Numbered from the stretch's first letter, positions 44,310 through 56,527 are shown. The stretch: 64,000 nt of DNA from Rhizobium sp. CSW-27 (GCF_018760785.1 NZ_JAHHZO010000003.1:186001-250000); one strand, 5' to 3'. Made by a program: numbers and translations. The notes: generated by a model from the sequence alone, not told the origin.

Positions 44310-44432
44310 TCGCTGAGGACCTGCCGCAAGGCAACAGACAGACATGCCATGCCGCCGCCTGCCTGACCGTAGGCGGCGGCATTCCTGTCTCCGCTCGCCC
44401 GAAGCGGAATCCTGTGACACACCGAAAATCCT

Positions 44433-44451
44433 TGTTGCACAAAATGCAACA
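44433..44451. promoter_or_regulatory. TGTTGC-N7-GCAACA operator copy 3, upstream of the transporter
   Basis: TGTTGCA-caaaa-TGCAACA, a perfect 7-bp inverted repeat of the same 19-bp layout as the copy before the dehydrogenase operon, 115 bp before the transporter start. It ties the transporter to the same regulon. Confidence 0.75.
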
Positions 44452-44566
44452 CACTGTACCGGTCACGCCTTCTACACAATCGGGCTGTCGTGACGTTGAC
44501 TGGGCAGATTCCAGCACCCCTGGCCACCTGCCACGGCCAGGACAGCACAAAAAGAGGGGAATGCAA

Positions 44567-45919
44567 ATGTCGAGCCATACGTCGAGGTCCCAGGCGACAG
44601 CAGGTCCGCAGAGCCCGGTCGTCCACTTCATTCTCATCAGTCTGGCGATGATTTTCGCCGTTCTGGTGGCAGAATCCATCGGCAACATCACGGTGCCGCT
44701 CGGGATTACCAATGTCGTCCTGTTTCCGATCGTCTGGGCACTTCTCATCGGGGCGGTGATCAGCATCATCCACCGCAACATGCCCGGCCAGCGCGCCTCC
44801 TCCGTGCAGGCGCAGTTTACCGCCTCGGCCCTCATCCAGGTGGCAATTGCCTTCTTCGTGGTAAAGCTCGGCTTCATCATCGGCGAATCTCTGCCCAAGA
44901 TCGCGGCTGCAGGCTGGGCACTCGCCTTTCAGGAGCTTGGCCATTTCGTCGGCACCATGGTGTTTGCCCTGCCGCTGGCGCTGCTGCTCGGCATCAAGCG
45001 CGAGGCGGTGGGTGCAACCTTCTCCATCGGGCGAGAATTCTCCGTCGCCATCATCTCCGAACGTTATGGCATGAACTCGGCGGAAGGGCGGGGCGTGCTT
45101 GCCGAATATGTCATCGGCACCGTCCTCGGCGCCCTTTTCATCGCCTTCCTGGCGGGAACCATGGCGGGCCTCGGCATCTTCCATCCCTGGTCCCTCGCCA
45201 TGGGCGCGGGCGTCGGCTCCGGCAGCATGATGTCAGCAGCCGTTGCGGCCATCACGGCGCAGCATCCGGAGGATGCCAAGGAAATCGCGGCCTTCGCGGC
45301 TGCGGCAAACCTGCTGACCACGACGGTCGGCACCTATTTCACGCTGTTCCTGTCGCTGCCGCTCGCCAACTGGCTCTATTACCGGCTCGAACCGATCCTG
45401 GCGCCCAAGCGTTCCCTTTACGGCAACACTCAAGGGACGACGACGGAGATGAACGAGGCATTGTCCTCGGTCGCCAAGGCTGAAGACACGCCGATCTGGC
45501 TGATGATCCTCACACTGGTCGTTTCGGGCGGTGTTGCCCTGATCGGCAACTGGATCGCAACCGGCACCTCACCGGCCATCGCGCTGCCGGCCATGCTCAT
45601 CATGGGCGCCATCGCCGTCGGCGGCTATCTGGTCCACCACGTGCTTGCATTCCTGAAGATTCCGCTGGTCTGCTGGGTATCGCTGCTCGCCGTCTTTGCG
45701 ACAGCGCCGTTCTCGCCGCTTGCGGTCTATGTCAGCCCACTGGCCGCCAAGATGGCCCTGCTGCCGCTGGTGACGCCGGTTCTTGCCTTCGCGGGCCTGT
45801 CGCTGGCAAAGGATCTGCCGATCCTGAAGCAACTGGGCTGGCGCATCATCGTCGTTTCGCTGGTGGCGAATGCGGGAACATTCATCTTCGGCACCATTAT
45901 CGCCGAATTCTTCCATTGA
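44567..45919 (+). CDS. Multi-pass membrane protein, putative transporter (DUF3100-like)
   Basis: 450 aa from the ATG at 44567, which has AAGAGGGGA at correct spacing (an ATG six bases upstream is too close to it). About 10-12 hydrophobic segments, beginning VVHFILISLAMIFAVLVAESIGN, with a hydrophilic loop near residues 275-310 (RSLYGNTQGTTTEMNEALSS). Internal SIGREFSVAIISERYGMNSAEG and GAGVGSGSMMSAAVAAITAQHPEDA are conserved-looking polar stretches. I relate it by recall to the DUF3100 membrane family, of unknown function; uptake of the substrate of the dehydrogenases upstream is the simplest role, because it shares their operator. Confidence 0.8.
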   Translation: MSSHTSRSQATAGPQSPVVHFILISLAMIFAVLVAESIGNITVPLGITNVVLFPIVWALLIGAVISIIHRNMPGQRASSVQAQFTASALIQVAIAFFVVKLGFIIGESLPKIAAAGWALAFQELGHFVGTMVFALPLALLLGIKREAVGATFSIGREFSVAIISERYGMNSAEGRGVLAEYVIGTVLGALFIAFLAGTMAGLGIFHPWSLAMGAGVGSGSMMSAAVAAITAQHPEDAKEIAAFAAAANLLTTTVGTYFTLFLSLPLANWLYYRLEPILAPKRSLYGNTQGTTTEMNEALSSVAKAEDTPIWLMILTLVVSGGVALIGNWIATGTSPAIALPAMLIMGAIAVGGYLVHHVLAFLKIPLVCWVSLLAVFATAPFSPLAVYVSPLAAKMALLPLVTPVLAFAGLSLAKDLPILKQLGWRIIVVSLVANAGTFIFGTIIAEFFH

Positions 45920-46092
45920 TGGCATGGGCGAGGGGCCTGCATGTCAGACGCGCTGCAACCCGGCAGCTTCGATGACCGTCCGACCACGGGCTTCCGCTGA
46001 CGGCACGACCAGACAGATGCAGACTCACCCCGAGGCCATCAGTCAAGGTCGCGTTCCCTCCACATGTTTGCGGCTCTCAAACCCTCAGTGCC

Positions 46093-46124
46093 GCCAGCGC
46101 AATGCCCCGGACGCTTGCGCTGGC
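46093..46124. terminator. Hairpin about 170 bp after the transporter gene
   Basis: GCCAGCGCAA and TTGCGCTGGC form a perfect 10-bp stem with a 12-base loop. There is no U-tract. It may end transcription from the transporter gene. Confidence 0.4.
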
Positions 46125-46299
46125 CGCAAATCTGACTGCAACACAGGATCAACGGCCAGACGTTTGCCCGATAATGGTCAGATTTCACCCGCCCTGGGCG
46201 AGGCGGGGGCGAGATCAAGCAGCAGTTGAGCCGGCACAGGTCGGCGTTCCAGGCCTGTCATCATGGCGCCACAGGCATCGCACCGCTCCGGGAAGTGTG

Positions 46300-46382
46300 A
46301 CATTCCAACTTTGCAGCAACAGGACATTCAACCTTGAACCCACCGTACCACTCGCAAGTCGCACTTCATCCTTGAACCCACC
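46300..46382. mobile_element. Possible remnant of an IS21-type element end
   Basis: In the 547-bp gene-free stretch between the transporter and fucU, TTCAACCTTGAACCCACC (46327-46344) recurs with one mismatch at 46365-46382, and a degenerate copy ACATTCCAACTTTG lies at 46300. The GTGACATTC...AGGACATTCAACCTTG wording and multiple short repeats are like the terminal repeats of IS21-family elements as I recall them. No transposase reading frame is left. Apart from this and the hairpin at 46093 I see nothing in the stretch. Confidence 0.35.
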
Positions 46383-46466
46383 CCGCTACACAGGCATCCA
46401 AATGCAGCATAACCCAGCTTATGGAACACCGCCCTTAGCGCGGCGGCCCCGCATGCCGCATGGTCG

Positions 46467-46886
46467 TCAACTCCGAACCACGCCCTTCTTCAGGACGATA
46501 TTGCCGTAAAGACGTGTCTCGCCGGTCTGGACGATTGCGAAGCAGTCGCGGGCGCGGGCGTAAAAGGCGTGGCGCTCCAGCGTGCCGCAGGCACCGCGTT
46601 CGCCAACCAGTGCCCGCAGTTCGGCGACGGCCGGCGGAACTTCGTCAGGGTTGCCGACCACTTCCATCGTCAGCACCGGAACATCGACGAAATCGTCGAG
46701 CGGCAAAACGGAGAGGACGGCCCGTGTCGCATCCGTCACACTGATGCCGTCGAGGCGCACCAGCCGGCGGGCATTGGTCGTGCCCGGAAAATTGGCGTCC
46801 ACGATGGCGATCTCGTCGCCGTGCCCCATGGCGCGCAGCACATGCAAGAGGTCCGGGGACAGAAGCGGATCGATATTGATGAGCAT
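46467..46886 (-). CDS. RbsD/FucU-family sugar mutarotase
   Basis: 139 aa from ATG 46886, with GGGAGG upstream. The family interconverts anomers of fucose or ribose. Features: LINIDPLLSPDLLHVLRAMGHGDEIAIVDANFPGT (the first catalytic His/Asp region) and the end ARDCFAIVQTGETRLYGNIVLKKG. Closer to FucU than RbsD by the C-terminal TGETRLYGNI. It has no sugar transporter or kinase beside it here, so it may be left over from a displaced operon next to the suspected IS remnant. Confidence 0.9.
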   Translation of the reverse strand: MLINIDPLLSPDLLHVLRAMGHGDEIAIVDANFPGTTNARRLVRLDGISVTDATRAVLSVLPLDDFVDVPVLTMEVVGNPDEVPPAVAELRALVGERGACGTLERHAFYARARDCFAIVQTGETRLYGNIVLKKGVVRS

Positions 46887-47074
46887 GACAGATAATCCTC
46901 CCTGATGGCCATTCGGCCAAAGCGCGCGCACCCTACAGCATCGCGGCGAAAACCGGAACGGGCCGCCGATAAAAGACGACGCGCTTCTTCAAGAGGTTAT
47001 GCCGGCTTTGCAGGGCTGCCGCGGCCTCGGAGCCGCCCACCGAAGGACATGGCGGCCATGCGGTGCGGGATGCC

Positions 47075-48130
47075 TCAAGCCGTTCCGAGCGAACGGATCT
47101 TGCCGATGAGGTCGAGAGCCAGGCGCAGCGAGGCGCCTGACGCCAGCGCCATCGAGGGTAGCAGCAGCCATTCCAGCGTCCAGGCGGCACCGGAACGCTC
47201 CTGCTCGTGCACCAGCGCGTGATGCAGCCCGGAGACCTGCACGGCGTTGAAACGCGCCAGCGCAACAAGCGCTTCGGCAGCCACCGGGTTCTGCTTGTGG
47301 GCCATAGCGGAGGAACCGCCGCCGCCCGACAGGCCGATCTCGCCGCCCATCTGCGCCAGAAGCGCCACATCCTGGCCGAACTTGCCGAGACTGCCGCAAA
47401 TGCGCGAGAAGAGGCCGGCAATCTCCACCAGCCTGTCACGCTGGCTGTGCCACTGGGCGACATCGGCAAGACCAAGTTCGGCGGCGAGCAGCCCCCTCAC
47501 CTCCGCCGCCTTGTCCTGCAGCCTGTCCAGCGTTCCGGCCGCGCCACCGAACTGCAGCGGCAGGCCCGCATTGGCGAGCGACCGCACCTGCGCCGCATGA
47601 TGTTCCAGCGGCTCGACCCAGGCACGGATACGATCCGATACCGTAATCGGGATTGCCGCCTGCATGCGGGTATGCCCCATCAGCCTGCGGCCGCCATGGG
47701 CGTCGTCCAGTGCCCGAAAGCCTGCGACCAACGCGTCGAGCCTTGCCATGTGCAGGGAGAGAGCGGAGGAGAGCCGCAGCATCAGGCTCGTGTCGATCAC
47801 GTCCTGGCTGGTGGCGCCCACATGCACATGGGCGGCATCCTCGCCGCCCACGGCATTGCGCAATTGTCTGACCAGTTCCGCCACGACCACCCCGTCGCGG
47901 GAAACCCCTTCGCGCAAGCCGTCCATGTCCGGCCAGAAGCGGGCGATATGGTCCGCGATGCGCCGGCCCGCATCCAGCGGAATGAGACCCGCCTGCCCTT
48001 CAGCCAGCGCCAGCGCGCGTTCGAAGGCCAGCATGGCCTTGATGTCGGCCGCGGCGCTGAAGAAGGCACCGGTTTCCTCGTCACCGAGCAGACCGGACAG
48101 GAAGGGATGATCGAATGCGGAAATGGCCAA
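47075..48130 (-). CDS. pcaB: 3-Carboxy-cis,cis-muconate cycloisomerase
   Basis: 351 aa, short form usual for alphaproteobacteria. Fumarase/aspartase superfamily with the signature GGGGSSAMAHKQNPVAAE (about residue 270) and GATSQDVIDTSLMLR. It lactonises 3-carboxymuconate, the product of protocatechuate ring cleavage. Last gene of pcaDCHGB, 7 bp after pcaG. Confidence 0.95.
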   Translation of the reverse strand: MAISAFDHPFLSGLLGDEETGAFFSAAADIKAMLAFERALALAEGQAGLIPLDAGRRIADHIARFWPDMDGLREGVSRDGVVVAELVRQLRNAVGGEDAAHVHVGATSQDVIDTSLMLRLSSALSLHMARLDALVAGFRALDDAHGGRRLMGHTRMQAAIPITVSDRIRAWVEPLEHHAAQVRSLANAGLPLQFGGAAGTLDRLQDKAAEVRGLLAAELGLADVAQWHSQRDRLVEIAGLFSRICGSLGKFGQDVALLAQMGGEIGLSGGGGSSAMAHKQNPVAAEALVALARFNAVQVSGLHHALVHEQERSGAAWTLEWLLLPSMALASGASLRLALDLIGKIRSLGTA

Positions 48131-48137
48131 GACTGCC

Positions 48138-48752
48138 TCAGATATCGAAGAAGACGGTTTCGTTTTCGCCCTGAAGATAGATGTCGAAGGTTACCGTATC
48201 GCCTTCGCGCTTGCCGATCAGGGTCGGCACGCGCACGCGGTGTTCGATGCGATTCAGCACCGGATCTTCCGCATTGGCGGCTTCCTCGTCGGAGAAATAC
48301 ATGCGCGTCTGCAGACCAATATTGATGCCGCGCGCCACGATCCACAGCGTCACATGCGGCGCCATCAGCCGGCCCGCATGCGGCACGCGGCCCGGCTTGA
48401 TCGTTTCGAACACGAATTCGCCGGTCGCCATGTCGGCCGGGCAGCGGCCCCAGCCGAAGAAGTTCGGATCGGCCTTGCCGCGCGTTTCCGACGGGCTGTT
48501 GTAGAAGCCGTCGGCATCCGCCTGCCAGATCTCGATCAGCGCATCCCGGAGCGGGGTTCCTGAACCGTCGATCACCCGGCCGCGGATGGTGATGCGCTCG
48601 CCGCGCGTCTTGTCATTGTAGAGAGGTCCGGAGCCGAGATCGGTCTCGTAGACGCCGTGAATGCCGGTGAAGTTCGGCGTGCAGCCGATATGGACATAGG
48701 GACCGGCCGTCTGCGACGGCGATTCCTTGAGATAGTTGAGCGGCTGAACCAT
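48138..48752 (-). CDS. pcaG: Protocatechuate 3,4-dioxygenase alpha subunit
   Basis: 204 aa. Intradiol dioxygenase fold with the TAGPYVHIG start and GRVIDGSGTPLRDALIEIWQADADG. As is usual for the alpha subunit, the Fe-ligand set is incomplete; iron is held by the beta subunit. It is 2 bp after pcaH. Confidence 0.95.
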   Translation of the reverse strand: MVQPLNYLKESPSQTAGPYVHIGCTPNFTGIHGVYETDLGSGPLYNDKTRGERITIRGRVIDGSGTPLRDALIEIWQADADGFYNSPSETRGKADPNFFGWGRCPADMATGEFVFETIKPGRVPHAGRLMAPHVTLWIVARGINIGLQTRMYFSDEEAANAEDPVLNRIEHRVRVPTLIGKREGDTVTFDIYLQGENETVFFDI

Positions 48753-48754
48753 GG

Positions 48755-49911
<1,157 letters not shown>

Positions 49912-49912
49912 G

Positions 49913-50710
49913 TTAGTCTCCAGGCAGGTCTGCAATAAAGGTGCGAAGATGCGTCAGGAATTGGGCGGGCGTCTCCACGCAGGGGATATGCGCCGCCCCT
50001 TCGATCACTGCGAAACGGGCACCCGGCACGAGGTCGGCAAGCGACCTGACGAGATCCGGCGGTGTCGAACCGTCCTGATCGCCCACCAGGCACAGCGCCG
50101 GAACGGCGAGGCTTCCGGCAACATCGGTGAAATCCGCATCGCGGATAGCCGCACAGGTGCCGGCATAGCCAAGCATCGGCTGGCGCACCAGCATGGTGCA
50201 ATAGCCCTGGTAATCGGCATTGTCGGCGGACCGATAGGCAGGGGTGAACCAGCGCGACATGATTGGCTCGAGAACACTCTCGATGCCGCCCTCCATCACC
50301 GCATCGATCCGGGCCTTCCAGAATTCGGGCGTGCCGATCTTGTGGGCGGTATCGGCAAACAGGATGGCGCGGACGAGGTCCGGCCGGCTGCGGTAGAGGT
50401 CGAGCGCAACCAGGCCGCCGACGGAAAGTCCGCAGACGATCACATTGGTCAGTCCGTAATGATCGAGAAGACCTGCGAGATCCTGCGAAAAATCCTGGAT
50501 GCGGTAAGGCGGCGTGCCGAGATCGGAAAGCCCGTGGCCGCGCTTGTCGAAGGTGAGAATGGTGAAGTCATCGCTGAGCGCCGCCACCGCGGCATCCCAG
50601 ATGCGCCGGTCTGTACCGAGCGAATTGATGAAGCAAAGCGCCGGCTTGCCGCTGCCATGACCATGAACGTCATGGCTCAGCACCACCTGGCCGATCCGTA
50701 GAAATCGCAT
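49913..50710 (-). CDS. pcaD: 3-Oxoadipate enol-lactone hydrolase
   Basis: 265 aa from ATG 50710, with GGAGGAT upstream; the frame is open far beyond this but that part is antisense to pcaQ. Alpha/beta hydrolase: CGLSVGGLVALDLYRSRPD (nucleophile Ser), the acid in LVGDQDGSTPP, and His in GAAHIPCVETP. It hydrolyses the enol-lactone to 3-oxoadipate. First gene of pcaDCHGB, divergent from pcaQ. Confidence 0.95.
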   Translation of the reverse strand: MRFLRIGQVVLSHDVHGHGSGKPALCFINSLGTDRRIWDAAVAALSDDFTILTFDKRGHGLSDLGTPPYRIQDFSQDLAGLLDHYGLTNVIVCGLSVGGLVALDLYRSRPDLVRAILFADTAHKIGTPEFWKARIDAVMEGGIESVLEPIMSRWFTPAYRSADNADYQGYCTMLVRQPMLGYAGTCAAIRDADFTDVAGSLAVPALCLVGDQDGSTPPDLVRSLADLVPGARFAVIEGAAHIPCVETPAQFLTHLRTFIADLPGD

Positions 50711-50800
50711 GATGTTATCCTCCGCCACGTTTATTGCATCTTCAAAATGGTTAGGTAAAATGACATTTAAGCGCTGTATTATTAACTGAAGAGTTATGAG
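50711..50800. promoter_or_regulatory. Divergent pcaD-pcaQ promoter region
   Basis: 90-bp AT-rich gap between the divergent genes, expected to hold the PcaQ site. I see one half-site like GGTTA (within 50749-50754) and a repeated AAAATG (50744 and 50757), but not the full palindrome described for PcaQ in other rhizobia. Confidence 0.4.
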
Positions 50801-51724
50801 TTGATTGGATCCCGCGTCAAATACCGCCACCTGCACACCTTCGTGGAGGTGGCACGCCAGAAGAGCGTGGTGAAGGCGGCAGACGTTCTGCACATCAGCC
50901 AGCCGGCCGTGACGAAGACCATCCGTGAGCTGGAGGAGGCGCTTGGCGTCGCCCTTTTCGAGCGCGACGGGCGCGGCATCCGCCTGACGCGACCGGGAGA
51001 GGTCTTTCTGCGCCATGCCGGCGCATCCCTGACCGCCTTGCGGCAGGGCATCGATTCGGTGTCGCAGGAACTTCTCGACAATGTGCCGCCGGTCCGGGTC
51101 GGTGCACTTCCCACGGTCTCCACCCGCATCATGCCGCGGGCAATGTCGCTGTTTCTCGATGAGCAGACGCGCAGCCGCATCAAGATCGTCACCGGCGAGA
51201 ATGCGGTCCTGCTGGAACAGTTGCGGCTTGGCGAACTCGATCTCGTGGTCGGGCGACTGGCCGCGCCGGAGAAGATGACCGGCTTTTCCTTCGAGCATCT
51301 TTATTCGGAGCAGGTGCTGTTCATCGTGCGCGCCGGCCATCCCCTCCTGTCGGGCGGATCGGTCTACGACGGGCTTGGGCGCTATCCGGTGCTGATGCCG
51401 ACGCGCGGCTCGATCATCCGGCCGGTGGTGGAGCAGTTCCTGATCGCCAACGGCGTCGCCAGCCTGCCGACGCAGGTGGAAACCGTATCGGATGCCTTCG
51501 GCCGCGCCTTCGTGCGCATGAGCGATGCAATCTGGATCATTTCCAGCGGGGTCGTCGCCGGCGACATCGTCGACGGCATGCTTGCCGCGCTGCCAATCGA
51601 TACCAGCGAAACGAAGGGGCCGGTTGGCCTGACGCTGCGCACGGACGTCCCCCCTTCCCTGCCGCTTTCGATCCTGATGCAGACCATAAGGCAGGCGGCA
51701 GCCGAGGTCATCTCCGTCGGCTGA
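50801..51724 (+). CDS. pcaQ: LysR-family regulator of the pca operon
   Basis: 307 aa, TTG start at 50801 (GAAGAG about 10 bases upstream); other PcaQ proteins start at the same place. N-terminal DNA-binding domain (KYRHLHTFVEVARQKSVVKAADVLHISQPAVTKTIRELEEALGVALFERDGRG) and effector domain. In Agrobacterium and Sinorhizobium PcaQ activates pcaDCHGB in response to beta-carboxy-muconate and its lactone. Divergent from pcaD as in those species. Confidence 0.93.
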   Translation: MIGSRVKYRHLHTFVEVARQKSVVKAADVLHISQPAVTKTIRELEEALGVALFERDGRGIRLTRPGEVFLRHAGASLTALRQGIDSVSQELLDNVPPVRVGALPTVSTRIMPRAMSLFLDEQTRSRIKIVTGENAVLLEQLRLGELDLVVGRLAAPEKMTGFSFEHLYSEQVLFIVRAGHPLLSGGSVYDGLGRYPVLMPTRGSIIRPVVEQFLIANGVASLPTQVETVSDAFGRAFVRMSDAIWIISSGVVAGDIVDGMLAALPIDTSETKGPVGLTLRTDVPPSLPLSILMQTIRQAAAEVISVG

Positions 51725-51728
51725 CCGG

Positions 51729-52940
51729 TCAGCGGCGGCGGCGGCGCCCGATCTGCTCCAGCACAAACAGCGCGAGGCCGAGCAGACCGAGACCGACGCC
51801 GACGCTGGCAGTTCCCGTCCAGCCGCCCCAGTGATAGGTCATCGTGCCGAGCGTCGAGCCGAGCGCGCCGCCGATGAAGGCGGACGTCATGTAGATTGCG
51901 TTGAGACGGCCGCGCTTTTCGGGCGCAATGGCGAAGATGATGCGCTGGCTGACGATCTGGTTCGCCTGGACCGCAGCATCGATCAACACGGCGGACACCG
52001 CCAGCAGCACCAGTGCGCCGGCCATCACCGCATAGCCGCTGACCGCGAAGAAGACGGCAAGCCCCACCATGGCGATGGCCGAGAGCAGCAGGCCGAGGCC
52101 GCGATCGGCAAGGCGGCCGACAATCGGGGCGGCAAGCGCGCCGCCGGCTCCGGCAAGCGCAAACAGGCCGATCTGATGCTGGCTGAGGCCGAAACGCTCC
52201 GACAGTGCGAAGGGAATGGCGGTCCAGAACAGGTTGAAGGCACAGAAAATGATCGCCTGATAGGCGGAGCGCCAGCGCAGCACCGGCGTTTCGCGCAGCA
52301 GCGTGCCCATGGAGGCGATCACCTGATGGTAGCGCATGCGGCTTTCCGGCGCCTGCTTCGGCATCATCCGGAAAAGAGAAAGGCCGATCACAGCCATCAA
52401 CGCGGCGGAGAAGAAGAAGATCGCCCGCCAGCCGAAGCTGCCTGCCACGAACAGGGATACGGGCCGCGCCAGCATGATGCCGGTCAGCACTGCCGCCATG
52501 ACATTGCCGACGACGCGGCCGCGCCTTTCCACCGGCACCCGATGCGCGATGAAGGGGATCAGCACCTGCGCGCCGGTGGAACAGACGCCGATCAGGAAGG
52601 AGAACAGGAAGAAGAGGACGACGGAGGTGGAAAGCCCCATGCCGATCAGTCCGATCAGGGTCATGGCCAGCGTCACCAGCACCAGGCGGCGGTTTTCCAC
52701 CAGATCCGCCAGAGAGACGAGGAAGAACAGGCCGATGCCATAGCCGATCTGGGTGGTGGAAGTCAGCGCCCCTGCGAGATCCGGATCGATGCCGAGTTCG
52801 GCGGCAATTTCGTTTACCAGCGGCTGCGCGTAATAGATGTTGGCGACCAGCGAGCCCGACGCCAGTCCGATCGTGGCGATAAGGGCGGTGGAGGGTCCGT
52901 CGGTGGGACCGGCAGCCCCTGCGCGATGCGGATCGGTCAT
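51729..52940 (-). CDS. MFS transporter (DHA1-type)
   Basis: 403 aa from ATG 52940 with GGAGAC upstream; the open frame runs further but has no ribosome site. About 12 membrane segments, an N-terminal loop VSLADLVENRRLVLVTLAM and the typical central loop. The family (YnfM/arabinose-efflux-like) usually exports. It is in the pca/pob region but its stop is only 5 bp from the pcaQ stop in a convergent layout; whether it handles aromatics is not shown. Confidence 0.88.
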   Translation of the reverse strand: MTDPHRAGAAGPTDGPSTALIATIGLASGSLVANIYYAQPLVNEIAAELGIDPDLAGALTSTTQIGYGIGLFFLVSLADLVENRRLVLVTLAMTLIGLIGMGLSTSVVLFFLFSFLIGVCSTGAQVLIPFIAHRVPVERRGRVVGNVMAAVLTGIMLARPVSLFVAGSFGWRAIFFFSAALMAVIGLSLFRMMPKQAPESRMRYHQVIASMGTLLRETPVLRWRSAYQAIIFCAFNLFWTAIPFALSERFGLSQHQIGLFALAGAGGALAAPIVGRLADRGLGLLLSAIAMVGLAVFFAVSGYAVMAGALVLLAVSAVLIDAAVQANQIVSQRIIFAIAPEKRGRLNAIYMTSAFIGGALGSTLGTMTYHWGGWTGTASVGVGLGLLGLALFVLEQIGRRRRR

Positions 52941-53069
52941 GATGTCTCCTGAGCGGATACGAAGGGCGAGCGGCGAGCGGTTGCCGGCGGGAAGGCGCCA
53001 CCTGCTATGCCCCGCGATGCCGTGCCTGTCGACGCATTTTCGATGGTGCGACAGCGCCAACATGCCGCC

Positions 53070-53117
53070 GTCCGGTTGCCGGACATGCTATCGGGGCGAG
53101 ACTTTCCTCCCGCCCCG
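53070..53117. terminator. Paired hairpins downstream of the alcohol dehydrogenase gene
   Basis: Two GC-rich stem-loops: GTCCGG-ttg-CCGGAC (53070-53084), and CGGGGCG (53092-53098) with CGCCCCG (53111-53117). They lie 20 bp after the minus-strand dehydrogenase stop. Neither has a clear U-tract. Confidence 0.4.
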
Positions 53118-53136
53118 GCTGTTTCATCGCAGTGGA

Positions 53137-54186
53137 TCAGGCGGCGGGAAGCGTCGCCATGTCGATCACGAAGCGATAGCGCACGTCGCTCCTGATCACG
53201 CGCTCATAGGCCTCGTTGATATCCTTGATGTCGATCAGTTCGATGTCCGCGGTGATGTTGTGCCTGCCGCAGAAATCCAGCATTTCCTGGGTTTCCTTGA
53301 TCGAGCCGATCATCGAGCCGGACAGGCTGCGACGGCCGGGGATCAACGAGAAGGCATGCACCGGAACCGGATTTTCCGGAGCGCCGACCAACACCATGGA
53401 GCCATCGACCTTCAGCAGGTTCAGATAGGCGTTCCAGTCGATCCCCGCGCTGACCGTGCAGATGATCAGGTCGAACGTACCGGCCAGAGCCTTGAAGGTT
53501 TCGGCATCAGAGGTCGCGTAATAGTCCTTGGCGCCGAACTTCAGGCCGTCATCCTTCTTGGAGAGCGACTGGCTGAGCACGGTGATGTCGGCACCCATCG
53601 CCGCACCGATCTTGACGCCCATATGACCGAGGCCGCCCATGCCGACGATCGCCACCTTCTTGCCGGGACCGGCCTTCCAGTGGGCGAGCGGCGAATAGAG
53701 CGTGATGCCGGCACAAAGCAGCGGGGCGGCCTTGTCGAGCGGCAGGTTGTCCGGAATGGACAGCACATAGCCTTCCTTGACGACGATCGAATCCGAATAG
53801 CCGCCATAGGTCGGCGTCTCGCCATCGGCTTCCACGTCGTTATAGGTCTGGACGAGACCCGGCATGTACTGTTCGTTATCGAGATCGCGCGTCTGGCAGT
53901 GGATGCAGGAATCAACGAAGCAGCCGACACCGACATGGTCACCGACCTTGAACTTCGTCACCTTGGCGCCGACTGCGGTGACCACGCCCGCAATCTCGTG
54001 GCCGGGAACCATCGGAAATCGGGAATTGCCCCATTCGTTGCGGGCCTGGTGGATGTCCGAATGGCAGACGCCGGAATATTTGATGGCGATGACAACATCG
54101 TCCTCGCGCGGCTCCCGACGTTCGAACGTGAACGGTTCGAGGGGCTTGGACGCATCCGTTGCCGCATAGCCTCGTGCAATAGCCAT
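53137..54186 (-). CDS. Zinc alcohol dehydrogenase, YahK/CAD type, with altered structural-zinc site
   Basis: 349 aa from ATG 54186 (AAGG eight bases upstream). Catalytic zinc segment [18 protein letters not shown] and [13 protein letters not shown] are intact, as is the NADP-type [14 protein letters not shown]. The structural zinc loop normally has four cysteines (in YahK C-KH-C-EE-C ... C); here [15 protein letters not shown] keeps only the first two. Such enzymes reduce aldehydes to alcohols with NADPH, and may act on aromatic aldehydes in this neighbourhood. Confidence 0.88.
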   Translation of the reverse strand: MAIARGYAATDASKPLEPFTFERREPREDDVVIAIKYSGVCHSDIHQARNEWGNSRFPMVPGHEIAGVVTAVGAKVTKFKVGDHVGVGCFVDSCIHCQTRDLDNEQYMPGLVQTYNDVEADGETPTYGGYSDSIVVKEGYVLSIPDNLPLDKAAPLLCAGITLYSPLAHWKAGPGKKVAIVGMGGLGHMGVKIGAAMGADITVLSQSLSKKDDGLKFGAKDYYATSDAETFKALAGTFDLIICTVSAGIDWNAYLNLLKVDGSMVLVGAPENPVPVHAFSLIPGRRSLSGSMIGSIKETQEMLDFCGRHNITADIELIDIKDINEAYERVIRSDVRYRFVIDMATLPAA

Positions 54187-54331
54187 GGTCATGACCTTCT
54201 GATCTGAGTGAAAATGGGGTGCTGCTTCGCGAACGGAAGCAGCACGAACCATAACGCAGGACAGGCCAAGACGGTTTGTTTGATCCGCCGGATTTCTTGC
54301 ACGATTCTCCGGCGGAGCGGTCACACAGCCG

Positions 54332-56520
<2,189 letters not shown>

Positions 56521-56527
56521 CGAGGGA

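Noticed and set aside
41826-44420. Long minus-strand open frame of 864 codons opposite the dehydrogenase and aldehyde dehydrogenase genes
   Set aside because: It is antisense to two genes with clear catalytic motifs, has no recognisable domains and results from GC-rich codon use.
50711-50800. Canonical PcaQ palindrome in the pcaD-pcaQ gap
   Set aside because: Only a half-site could be found; I do not claim a defined PcaQ box.
50711-51766. Upstream extension of the pcaD open frame on the minus strand
   Set aside because: It covers pcaQ in antisense; pcaD has a normal start and ribosome site at 50710.
52941-53136. Coding gene between the MFS gene and the alcohol dehydrogenase
   Set aside because: The frame extending the MFS gene has no ribosome site; the stretch holds GC-rich hairpins only.
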